Assembly: GCA_964641895.1 (NCBI GenBank)
Contig: CAZXLA010000002.1
Coordinates: 11,565 to 75,564, forward strand
Direction of reading: 5' to 3'
Length of the DNA: 64,000 nucleotides
Source: UBA2421 sp964641895
GTDB taxonomy: Bacteria; Planctomycetota; Phycisphaerae; Tepidisphaerales; Tepidisphaeraceae
The notes below the pieces were generated by a model. It was not told the DNA's origin and did no database searches. It saw nothing but the letters and a program-made list of their open reading frames with translations. Below, one piece after another: positions 48,421 to 56,793 of this stretch. The first letter of the stretch is position 1, and each line of letters starts with the position of its first letter. Both the position numbers and the translations under genes were made by a program.

Positions 48421-50523
48421 TCACCCATTCGCGGGCACGTAGAATTTGGTGGCGTAGTCGGCGACCATGCGGGCGGTGCTGAATTCGTTGCACACCGTAC
48501 GCATCGACTCCTTCATCATCGCGATCCACCGCCAGGGCAAGCCGGCGGAGTCGCGCGAATAGAAGCGCGGGACGACTTCACGTTCGAGCAGGTCGTATAG
48601 CGAGCCGGCGTCGTAGGCATCCTGTTTCTTCTGGTCGGCGAACTCCTTGCCGCCGATCGCCCAGCCGTTCTTACCGTTGTAGGCTTCTGGCCACCAGCCG
48701 TCGAGAATGCTTAAATTCACGCCGCCGTGCAGCGGCGGTTTCATGCCGCTGGTGCCGCTGGCTTCCTGCGGGCGGAGCGGGTTGTTGAGCCACACATCAA
48801 CCCCGCTGGTGAGCATGCGGCCGACGTGCATATCGTAGTCTTCGAGGATTACGACCTTGCCGATGAACTGCTGCTCGTACGCGTGCTGGTAAATCTCCTG
48901 CGCAAACTTCTGCCCGCCCAGGTCCGCCGGATGGGCTTTGCCGGCGAAGATGATCTGCATCGGCCGTTTTTCGTTGCCGAGAATTTTCGCCAGCCGTTTG
49001 GCGTTGCTGAAGATCAGCGGCGCGCGCTTGTACGTGGCGAACCGCCGGGCAAAGCCGATCGTAAGGGTGTCAGGGTCGAACGTCTCATGTGCCGCCGCCA
49101 GCATGCGGATATCGCCGTGAGCGCGGGCGATCTGGTCGGCCAGGCGTGATCGGATGAACTGAATCAGCCGCGCGCGAAGCATGGATCGCGCCGCCCACAG
49201 TTCGGCGTCGGGGATTTTGCCGGCGCTTTTCCAGAAGTCGTCGTTCGGGCCGGCGCCGTTCCATTTGGGCTTGAGATATTTATCGTAAAGCGGCCGCATC
49301 TCGGGGGCGAGCCATGTTTCAGTGTGAATGCCGTTGGTGATTGAACCGATCGGAACCTGCTCATGCTGGCCGGCATCGAGTCCGAACATTTTCGTCCACA
49401 TCCGCCGGCTGGTATCGCCGTGCAACGCCGCCACGCCGTTGCAGTGCCGGCTGAGTTTGAGCGCCAGCACGGTCATGCAGTAAGGCTCACTCTTATCGCC
49501 TTCATCTTCGCGGCCGCTGGCGAGCAATTGGTGAGAACTGATGCCCAGCGCCTTTGCATAATCGCCGATGTACTTAAGCGTAAGCTTCGAATCAAACCGA
49601 TCATTGCCCGCAGCCACCGGCGTGTGCGTGGTGAAGACGCTGCTGGCGCGCACTTCGGCGATGGCGGTTTTCATGTCCGCGCCCTGGTCAACGAACCGCT
49701 TCACGCGATCCAGCGCCGCGAACGCCGCGTGGCCTTCATTCATATGGAACACGGTCGCCTTCAGGCCCAGCGCGTCCAGCGCGAGCGTTCCGCCGATGCC
49801 CAGCAGCATCTCCTGCTTGATGCGATATTCGCGGTCGCCGCCGTAAAGGTGACGCGTGAGTTTGCGGTCTTCGGCGTGGTTGCCGTCGACATCGGTATCC
49901 ATCGAATAGATCGCCGTCCGGCCGACGGTCTGCTTCCAGATCTTTGCCTTCACGTCGCGCTTGCCAATGCGCAGCTTGATCGATTTGCCGGTGTCGGTAA
50001 TCGGCAGGTCGGCAAAATCAAGCTCGGGATAGATCACGCGCGTCGAACCATCGACCGCGAACTCCTGCGTGTAATAGCCGCATCGATACAGCAACCCGAC
50101 ACCCACCAGCGGCACGCCGAGATCGCTCACCGATTTGATATGATCGCCCGCCAGCACACCCAGCCCGCCGGAGTATTGCTGCAGCGATTCGTGGATGGCG
50201 TACTCGGCGCAGAAATAGGCGACGAGCATACCCTTGGTCTTGCCGCCGTAGGATTTCTCAAACCACGTTTTGGTGTTGAGGTACGTCGTCAGCGACTTTT
50301 CAACGCGATCGAGGTGCGCGGCAAACGCTGGATCGCGCGCCACCCATCCGCGTCGCTCGGGCGAAAGCAACCTCAGCGTGCGCAGCGGGCTTCGCCGCGT
50401 CGCGACCCACAACGGCGGGTCCATCGATTCGAACAACGCCTGTGCGTCTGGGTTCCAACTCCACCAGAGATTGCGCGCGAGGGTTGTTACACGATCGAAC
50501 ACCGAGATTGCCGTCTTAGCCAT
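48421..50523 (-). CDS. glgP: Alpha-glucan phosphorylase
   Basis: 700 residues, the short archaeal/bacterial type of maltodextrin/glycogen phosphorylase. It releases glucose-1-phosphate from alpha-1,4-glucans in the cytosol. NLWWSWNPDAQALFESMDP, YFCAEYAIHESLQQYSGGLGVLAGDH, VFHMNEGHAAFAALDR, TTHTPVAAGNDRF, IGFARRFATYKRAPL and EASGTSGMKPPLHGGVNLSILDGWW follow in order; Lys595 in GTSGMK should bind PLP. It lies 123 bases after malQ, separated by a repeat, and fits as the last step of the starch block. Confidence 0.93.
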   Translation of the reverse strand: MAKTAISVFDRVTTLARNLWWSWNPDAQALFESMDPPLWVATRRSPLRTLRLLSPERRGWVARDPAFAAHLDRVEKSLTTYLNTKTWFEKSYGGKTKGMLVAYFCAEYAIHESLQQYSGGLGVLAGDHIKSVSDLGVPLVGVGLLYRCGYYTQEFAVDGSTRVIYPELDFADLPITDTGKSIKLRIGKRDVKAKIWKQTVGRTAIYSMDTDVDGNHAEDRKLTRHLYGGDREYRIKQEMLLGIGGTLALDALGLKATVFHMNEGHAAFAALDRVKRFVDQGADMKTAIAEVRASSVFTTHTPVAAGNDRFDSKLTLKYIGDYAKALGISSHQLLASGREDEGDKSEPYCMTVLALKLSRHCNGVAALHGDTSRRMWTKMFGLDAGQHEQVPIGSITNGIHTETWLAPEMRPLYDKYLKPKWNGAGPNDDFWKSAGKIPDAELWAARSMLRARLIQFIRSRLADQIARAHGDIRMLAAAHETFDPDTLTIGFARRFATYKRAPLIFSNAKRLAKILGNEKRPMQIIFAGKAHPADLGGQKFAQEIYQHAYEQQFIGKVVILEDYDMHVGRMLTSGVDVWLNNPLRPQEASGTSGMKPPLHGGVNLSILDGWWPEAYNGKNGWAIGGKEFADQKKQDAYDAGSLYDLLEREVVPRFYSRDSAGLPWRWIAMMKESMRTVCNEFSTARMVADYATKFYVPANG

Positions 50524-50547
50524 TATTCATCCTTTACGAAAACAGAT

Positions 50548-50647
50548 AAACCACCAAGGCTCCAAGGCACCTAGAACGCAGCAGATGGATGCAGCCGATT
50601 CATGCTTCATCCCGATCGCATTCTTGGTGCCTTGGAGCCTTGGTGGT
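50548..50647. repeat. AACCACCAAGGCTCCAAGGC inverted repeat between malQ and glgP
   Basis: Arms at 50548-50571 and 50623-50647 are close reverse complements. The repeat abuts the malQ stop codon. Same family as 147-283 and 41821-41907. Confidence 0.8.
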
Positions 50648-52188
50648 CAACTCCCGAGTCGTTGGAAATCTTCGCACATCGTCCGCAGCGTGACCGCGTG
50701 CTCCTTCTTGAGCGCGCCGGGTTTCATGCGCCACTCCCAGTTGTCGACCGTTGTGCCCGGCACGTTCATGCGGGCCTCGCTGCCAAGGCCCAGAATGTCT
50801 TGCACTGGAAAGATGGTGGTGCCGGCTCGGCTGGCCATGGCGGTGCGGATGAGGTCCCAGTGCATCGTCGTGCCGTCGCTGTTGGTGTTCGCGTACCGCT
50901 GCATGCGGGCGAATTCCTGCCGCGCCTTGCGGCTGCGCTTGCCGGCGGCTTCAACTTTTGCGAAGTACCCGCGAATGGTGTCGTTGTCGTGCGTGCCGGT
51001 GTAAAGCACGCTCGACCGCGGGAGGTTGTGCGGCAGATGCTCGCACCCGCCGCCGAAGCCGAACTGCAGCACGCGCATGCCGGGGAAGCCGAAATCGTCG
51101 CGCAGTTTGGTCGCGCCTTCGGTCACCGCGCCCAGGTCTTCGGCGATGATCGGCGCGTCGCCGAGTTTCTTGCGAATGGCGGTGAACAGTTCCCGCCCGG
51201 GCGTGCGCACCCATTTACCTACGCGTGCATCGGCCCGGCCGAAGGGAATCTGCCAGACACGGTGGAAGCCCAGAAAGTGATCGATGCGCACGCCGTCGAA
51301 CAGTCGCATCGTTTCGGCGAAGCGCTGCACCCACCACTGGAAGTTTGCCGATCGATGACAAGCCCAGTCGTAATGCGGGTGATTCCAAATCTGACCGGCG
51401 GCGTTAAAAACATCGGGCGGGCAGCCGCTGACCACTTTTGGCGCGCCTTCGCGGTCGAGCAAAAACAGGGTGCGATGCGCCCACACGTCGGCCGAGTCGT
51501 AAGCGATGAAGATCGGGATATCGCCCATCAGCCCCACGCCCTTGCTGTTGGCGTACGCCTTCAACGCCGTCCATTGCCGATCAAAGATATATTGCTGAAA
51601 CTGGTGGAACCGCACCTCGTCGGTCAGCACGCGCTTCGCGTCGGCCAACGCGGCGGGCTCGCACAGCCGCAGGTCGCGCGCCCACAGGTTCCAGGCCTTG
51701 CCGGCGTGCGCATCCTGCAGCGCGCTGAACATCGCAAAATCATCCAGCCACGCCGCGTGCTTCTTAATAAAACGGTTGAGCTTTGCCTTGCTCCCCTTCT
51801 GATATTTAAACCGCTCGTACGCGATCCGCAGGCGATCAAGGCGATATGGCACGACGGCTTGAAACAAAACCTTCTCATCGCGAAACGACGCCAAAGGCTC
51901 GACGTCGCTCTTGCGCAACAGCCCGTCTTTCACCAGTTGATCGAGGCTGATCAGCCACGGGCTGCCGGCGAACGTGCTGTTGCACGAGTATGGCGAAAAC
52001 CCGTCGCCGGGCGGGTTCACCGGCAGCATCTGCCACCACGATTGCCCGGCGGCGTGAAGGAAATTGATGAACTCGTAAGCCGATTTCCCAAGATCACCAC
52101 TGCCATGACGGTTAGGCAGCGAGGTGATGTGCATAAGCACGCCGCACGAGCGGCGGGTGAAGGTGAATGGCTTGGTTGCGATTTTCAT
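50647..52188 (-). CDS. malQ: 4-alpha-glucanotransferase (amylomaltase)
   Basis: 513 residues from the ATG at 52188; the frame extends 8 codons further. GH77 enzyme that reshuffles maltodextrins in the cytosol. SCGVLMHITSLPNRHGSGDLGKSAYEFINFL, WWQMLPVNPPGDGFSPYSCNSTFAGSPWLISLD, VRIDHFLGFHRVW (nucleophile Asp), IIAEDLGAVTEGATKLRDDFGFPGMRVLQFGF (acid Glu) and YTGTHDNDTIRGYF are present. It supplies linear chains for the phosphorylase next to it. No good Shine-Dalgarno is visible. Confidence 0.94.
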   Translation of the reverse strand: MKIATKPFTFTRRSCGVLMHITSLPNRHGSGDLGKSAYEFINFLHAAGQSWWQMLPVNPPGDGFSPYSCNSTFAGSPWLISLDQLVKDGLLRKSDVEPLASFRDEKVLFQAVVPYRLDRLRIAYERFKYQKGSKAKLNRFIKKHAAWLDDFAMFSALQDAHAGKAWNLWARDLRLCEPAALADAKRVLTDEVRFHQFQQYIFDRQWTALKAYANSKGVGLMGDIPIFIAYDSADVWAHRTLFLLDREGAPKVVSGCPPDVFNAAGQIWNHPHYDWACHRSANFQWWVQRFAETMRLFDGVRIDHFLGFHRVWQIPFGRADARVGKWVRTPGRELFTAIRKKLGDAPIIAEDLGAVTEGATKLRDDFGFPGMRVLQFGFGGGCEHLPHNLPRSSVLYTGTHDNDTIRGYFAKVEAAGKRSRKARQEFARMQRYANTNSDGTTMHWDLIRTAMASRAGTTIFPVQDILGLGSEARMNVPGTTVDNWEWRMKPGALKKEHAVTLRTMCEDFQRLGS

Positions 52189-52359
52189 GCTGTCAACAAG
52201 CGAGCAGACCAATGGCGAAAAACCCCGACGCGAGTTGCATTGCAGTATCGGGTTCTGCCAAGTGCCGTCAATCGCTCAAACAAAACGAGCCGCGGATCGT
52301 TCCGGGCGGTTGTACCCCGCCCACCAACAGCCCGCGGCCCGTCTCGGAAAAAGAACCGA

Positions 52360-53334
52360 TCAATATTTGTAAGGGGTGACGCGCACCTTTTTGAAATCGC
52401 CCTGTAGCACCGTCTCGGCGTGCCCGTCAACGAATCCCACGTTTAGCTTGCCGTTTTTAAATACACCACCGACGAGTTTGCCACCGTGCCGGTCAAGCGG
52501 CAATTTCTTGGTGCGATGCACGTATTCAAGCGTGCCTTGCACATCGTCGGTCATCGCTGGCGCACCTGTCAGCAGTCTCGGGGCGGCAAAATCGTCCGTA
52601 GAAACCGCAAGAATATCCGAGTGCTGCATCAGCTTTGAAAAATCGTAGGCAGCTTGCTCGGTTGGTCCGCTCGACCGCGGGCGCACACCGGCATCGACAT
52701 ACAAAAGTGTTTCCGATGCCCTTGGAATTTTATTGATTCTGCCGTTCAGAGGCAGGCCGGCCGTGGCGCCAACTCCGCGATAGACGGTGATCTCCGTGGA
52801 GAAATTGAAAAAGCCCTTCCCGTTGCGCGGATCAACGGCCGACGCAATATCGGCATTGAGCGCATAGCTGGCCGGCACGTATTCGACCCCGACGTTCACC
52901 ATAATTGCGTAACCGTTGTTCGATCCAGCGAGTTGGTTGACATCGCTTGGGCATTGAAAGAGTTCGCGTTTGCTGGTGCTGTCTTTGAAATTAAGATCCT
53001 GCCGACTCTTGTCACCCATATATGGCAGGAGCGCAGAGGCCCAATCTGCCGGCACGGGATCGGCTCCGCTGGTGCGCCACACATACTTCACCCGAGTTGG
53101 ATCAAGCAGCTTGAGGATATCCTTCTCACTCGATGCCTGGATAAAGCCCCGTCGCTCGGTGGCCTGAATCGTAGAGGCCATCGCTAATTGCCGGACGTTC
53201 GACAAGCATTTGACCGTGTTGGCCGCACCCTTCGCGCGGCCCAGTGCCGGCAGCAGGATGCTGATCAACAGCGCAATGATGCCGATGACGACCAGAAGTT
53301 CGACCAGTGTGAATGCAGCACGACGGTGGTTCAT
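52360..53334 (-). CDS. Prepilin-like protein inside the starch block
   Basis: 324 residues from the ATG at 53334. The leader MNHRRAAFTLVELLVVIGI is of class III prepilin type, though the residue before Phe is Ala rather than Gly. It is followed by IIALLISILLPALGRAKGAAN. The end VGFVDGHAETVLQGDFKKVRV matches the H-X9-DG planctomycete prepilin-like group. It lies between the amylases and malQ, all on the minus strand. Two AACCGGTT palindromes stand upstream (53353-53362, 53421-53432). A role in surface attachment or export of the amylases is speculation. Confidence 0.8.
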   Translation of the reverse strand: MNHRRAAFTLVELLVVIGIIALLISILLPALGRAKGAANTVKCLSNVRQLAMASTIQATERRGFIQASSEKDILKLLDPTRVKYVWRTSGADPVPADWASALLPYMGDKSRQDLNFKDSTSKRELFQCPSDVNQLAGSNNGYAIMVNVGVEYVPASYALNADIASAVDPRNGKGFFNFSTEITVYRGVGATAGLPLNGRINKIPRASETLLYVDAGVRPRSSGPTEQAAYDFSKLMQHSDILAVSTDDFAAPRLLTGAPAMTDDVQGTLEYVHRTKKLPLDRHGGKLVGGVFKNGKLNVGFVDGHAETVLQGDFKKVRVTPYKY

Positions 53335-53352
53335 GAATGCACCTGATGTTTG

Positions 53353-53362
53353 CAACCGGTTG
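53353..53362. promoter_or_regulatory. Palindrome CAACCGGTTG, possible second operator
   Basis: A perfect 10-bp palindrome sharing the core AACCGGTT with the site at 53421-53432. Their centres are 69 bp apart. It lies about 20 bases upstream of the prepilin ATG. Confidence 0.35.
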
Positions 53363-53420
53363 TCGCGTCGCAAGGGGAAGCGTCCGCTGGCGCTTCTTAA
53401 AATGACCTTGCAGAAGTTGC

Positions 53421-53432
53421 TTAACCGGTTAA
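53421..53432. promoter_or_regulatory. LacI-operator-like palindrome TTAACCGGTTAA
   Basis: A perfect 12-bp palindrome with central CG, 87 bases upstream of the prepilin ATG. It closely resembles AGGTTAACCGATTAACCT before the first amylase. Sites of this build are typical of LacI-family sugar regulators, but no such regulator gene is in the window. 53463-53557 shows nothing else. Confidence 0.45.
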
Positions 53433-53557
53433 CTGTCCGCCTAAAGGATTCTAATCTCATCGCAAACTAAATCAACATAATTCAACTTAATTGACGTATC
53501 GGCTTTCGTCGAGGTGTTGAAGCGTTCAGCACGCCGCTTAAGGCTTCGCGGAACGGA

Positions 53558-56500
53558 TCAACTATTTTTCAACACAAACCGACGTCTCAATAGCAGAAAT
53601 CCGACGCCAACCCCGGTCAATCCCAGCGCCGGTTCGGGCACCGACGAACGCGGAAGATCGCCGGTCGAGACGAATCCGAAGTTGCTGGCCAGCACCGTGA
53701 AATCATCGAGTGTAATCAGGCCGTCGCCGGTGAACTCGCCCTGGGCCCACCCACCACTGGAACCGAAGCCGGCGGCCAGGGCGGTGAAATCGTCGAGGTT
53801 GATGGATCGGTCGAGGTTGGAATCGCCGTATTCGGTTAAGAAAATCTGACGGACGAGCAGATCGACGTCGGCTGCGGTGACGGCGAGGTCTACATTTAAA
53901 TCCGCCCGCCAGATGTTGATCGTCTGCCCGATTTGCTGGAACAGCAAATCAATATCCTCAACCGTGGCGGGGCTGTTTGAAGGGAAATTGTTGATGTTGC
54001 CACGCCTCAGCTCGGCGGCGCGGGCTTCATCGACGGTGGCGGCAGGCGCGCCGGCGGCGAGCAACACGGCGCGCATCGCGAGCTGATCTCGCGTATCGAG
54101 CAAACCATTGCCGTCGAGGTCGGATGGTGCGCCGGCGAGGCCAAACGTGTGGTTCGTTACCCCGCTGATGTTGGGATACGTCAGCGTCTCCATGGCGGTA
54201 ACGTCGGTGGCGGTGAACGCGTTCGAGCCGTCAACATCGCCCATCCCCAGCCCGCGGCCGGGGATGATCACCAGGATGCCGGTGTTGCGCTTCACTCCGG
54301 AGTTGCCGGTTTCTTCAAATGAAACCGTCGTCATCACCTGATTGCCGCTGCGAAAGCTGGTGGTGCCGTAGCCGAACGCCCACAGATCGCGATCGATCTG
54401 CCCGCCTTTGTTCGAGCCGCTCACCAGCGCCAGCGCCTGCGCCGCGGTCTGGCTGCCGGGCTGATTGAGCAGAAAGTGAACGCTGTTGGCGGTCTGATCG
54501 ACCGAACGCGCGCGAAACTGGCGCTGGCCGTTGGTAAGCGTGACGACCGAATCGTGATCGGCGATGGGGTCGAACCGATCGATGTAAACCACCCGGCGAA
54601 AATCTTCGAACACCGCCGGGCCGTTATCCGATCGTTGGCGGAAGGCACGGGCGGTGATGTAGTTGGGGCCTTCGGCGAGTTGCGTCGTGTCGATGGATTG
54701 GCTGAACGTTCCGTTGCCGTTGGCCGATGTAAATCCCGGCTGGTTCTGCGTTAGGAATTGCTCGAAGCCGTAAACCGAGCTGGTGAGCGCATCGCCGGTG
54801 AGATCAACGACGCCGTTGCCGTTGGCATCTACTCCGCCGTTGAACTTGAACAGCGCGTTATCGCCGTCGGCGGAAAAATCGCGCGTGCCGTCGGGCAGCG
54901 TGACGGCTTGGGTGTTGAGCGAAAGCGTGAACGAATTGGCGGTGACTACCGGAACGCTCGTCAGACGATTGGTGGCGTTGTTGGCCGCCGTGGGCGTCGA
55001 GGGGTTGAGCGTGGAGGCGATGTTGCTGATGGATAATGTTCCGACGGGTTTCGCTAAGCCATAAATGGCGTAGCCGTTATCGGTTAGCGTGCCGGCTGCG
55101 GTTGCGTTGCCGGCGATGGCGAATGTTCCGCGACCCAGCGCGTCGATCGTCACTACATCGGGCAAAACGCCGGTAGTGTCAATCGCCGGATCGGTGGCGT
55201 TGCCGGTGAGATCAATCAGCTTGGTTCCCGGCGCAAAGCCGGTTTGGATGGTGCGCGTCTGCACCGGCGAATCGCCGCGGTTATTTAAGAAAACGATCGC
55301 CGATCGATCGCGCTCGTACGCGAGCAATTCTTTTTCCAGCAATCGCTGCGTGTAGTTGCCGCGGCCGTGGGTGTTACGAATCTCAACGAGATCGGTAATT
55401 TTGTTGCCGTAAAAACCCCCCAGCGCATCCTGACGGCCGTCGCGCGGGAAGTTGTTGCCGCGCTGGCCGAACTCTTTTGGGTTGAAGTAAACAATCGCAT
55501 TGCCCGGCCGCATGAGCGTGTAGGCGTGCGCGACGCGCGGCAGCGCGGTGACGCCGGTGTCATCGTGCGACTGTACGAACGCCACACCCTGGCTGCCGTT
55601 GTCATGCCCGCCGTCCTGAGCATCTTGCGATGCGACGACGACATTGCGCCAATCATTTACCAGGCCGTTGGCGCTTAAGTTGTCCTTCAGCGCGAAGAAC
55701 AGCGGAAAATCCAGCACATCGCGGTTGCCGCCGATGGTGTTGCCGGTGACTGTGGATGCGTTTTTCTTGATGTAGCTTTGCAGAAGCGATCGGTTGCCAT
55801 CCAGCGCCTCGCCGAAGCTGAACACATGCTGTTGCTGACCATTGAGCAGCGGCGTCTGGATCGCTTTCCACACATAGCGATCGAGCTCATTAAGCACCGC
55901 CGGCGGGAAATGTTTGATCGCATCGAGCCGGAAACCATCAAGGCCGACATCCTGCACCATCCACCGTGCGTGACGCATGAGATACGTTTGCGCGTTTTCC
56001 AGCACCGGGTCGCCGGCGCCGGGCGACGCGGCATTGTAGTTGTACATCGTGACCGACTGCTGGCCGGCGGGTAAAGTCGGGTCGGTATAGGTCACCCCGC
56101 CGAGCTGCTGATCGGGATAGAATCGGCGATTGTTTTCGGTGGGCACATTAGCGAGTTTGCCGAAGAAGCTCGTCGTTCCGGCAGGAAGGTTTCCGGCAAA
56201 TCCGGGCACGGGGTTGCGGATATGCTGATAATTCTTTTCCTGCGCAATATCAATCAGGCCTGAGATGCGCTCGATGTAGTCGGGATCGGAAAGTGTGTAG
56301 GTTTGATCGTGAAAATCGCCATCGATATCGCCGGCGCGCGTGATCGAAAACCCGGGATAGCCTCCGGACGCGGTAAAACCCGATGTCTGCCGCGTGGCGA
56401 AACCGTTGTGGTTGAGGATCATATCGCTGTAATGCCGCCCGCCCCAGCGGTGCGTTTCGGTCACCATCGCCTTCATGCCGCGCTCGGAGCCGTAAAGCGT

Positions 56501-56767
56501 GTAATTGCCCGCGCCGCCGAGATCAAAACGATCGTAGACGTCGTAGCCGACCGACCCATTGCTGCTTTCGGCCCGGCTGGGCGGCGGAGTCCACATCGAG
56601 CCGTAGCCGGACATGAAAATATCCGCCCCGCGGCGTTCGATCGTTTCCCACTTGCCTTCGAACCACTGCAGCATCGCGGGTTGCGAAACGCCTTGGGCAA
56701 ACGCGCTGAGCGGCATTGCGATGGCGGCGAGGAGGATGTTACGAATGTTGTTCTTCATGGTGGTCAT
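53558..56767 (-). CDS. Secreted GH13 alpha-amylase, paralogue C, with dockerin-like repeats and PEP-CTERM
   Basis: 1,069 residues. Signal peptide to about residue 25 (LLAAIAMPLSAFAQG). GH13 catalytic barrel, about 28-480, with VYDRFDLG, DMILNHNG, the nucleophile Asp282 in DGFRLDAIKH, the acid Glu320 in FSFGEALDG and Asp402 in VQSHDDTG. Beta-domains follow, then calcium-type repeats (GDVDGSNAFTATDV, SDLDGNGLLDTRDQ, GDSNLDRSINLDDFTALA) from about residue 840, and the sorting tail VPEPALGLTGVGVGFLLLRRR. It would cleave alpha-1,4-glucans outside the inner membrane. Third of three tandem paralogues, 26 bases after B. The second ATG (56758) is also possible. Confidence 0.88.
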   Translation of the reverse strand: MTTMKNNIRNILLAAIAMPLSAFAQGVSQPAMLQWFEGKWETIERRGADIFMSGYGSMWTPPPSRAESSNGSVGYDVYDRFDLGGAGNYTLYGSERGMKAMVTETHRWGGRHYSDMILNHNGFATRQTSGFTASGGYPGFSITRAGDIDGDFHDQTYTLSDPDYIERISGLIDIAQEKNYQHIRNPVPGFAGNLPAGTTSFFGKLANVPTENNRRFYPDQQLGGVTYTDPTLPAGQQSVTMYNYNAASPGAGDPVLENAQTYLMRHARWMVQDVGLDGFRLDAIKHFPPAVLNELDRYVWKAIQTPLLNGQQQHVFSFGEALDGNRSLLQSYIKKNASTVTGNTIGGNRDVLDFPLFFALKDNLSANGLVNDWRNVVVASQDAQDGGHDNGSQGVAFVQSHDDTGVTALPRVAHAYTLMRPGNAIVYFNPKEFGQRGNNFPRDGRQDALGGFYGNKITDLVEIRNTHGRGNYTQRLLEKELLAYERDRSAIVFLNNRGDSPVQTRTIQTGFAPGTKLIDLTGNATDPAIDTTGVLPDVVTIDALGRGTFAIAGNATAAGTLTDNGYAIYGLAKPVGTLSISNIASTLNPSTPTAANNATNRLTSVPVVTANSFTLSLNTQAVTLPDGTRDFSADGDNALFKFNGGVDANGNGVVDLTGDALTSSVYGFEQFLTQNQPGFTSANGNGTFSQSIDTTQLAEGPNYITARAFRQRSDNGPAVFEDFRRVVYIDRFDPIADHDSVVTLTNGQRQFRARSVDQTANSVHFLLNQPGSQTAAQALALVSGSNKGGQIDRDLWAFGYGTTSFRSGNQVMTTVSFEETGNSGVKRNTGILVIIPGRGLGMGDVDGSNAFTATDVTAMETLTYPNISGVTNHTFGLAGAPSDLDGNGLLDTRDQLAMRAVLLAAGAPAATVDEARAAELRRGNINNFPSNSPATVEDIDLLFQQIGQTINIWRADLNVDLAVTAADVDLLVRQIFLTEYGDSNLDRSINLDDFTALAAGFGSSGGWAQGEFTGDGLITLDDFTVLASNFGFVSTGDLPRSSVPEPALGLTGVGVGFLLLRRRFVLKNS

Positions 56768-56793
56768 TCAATTGCGGTTTGAGTTGATTGACT

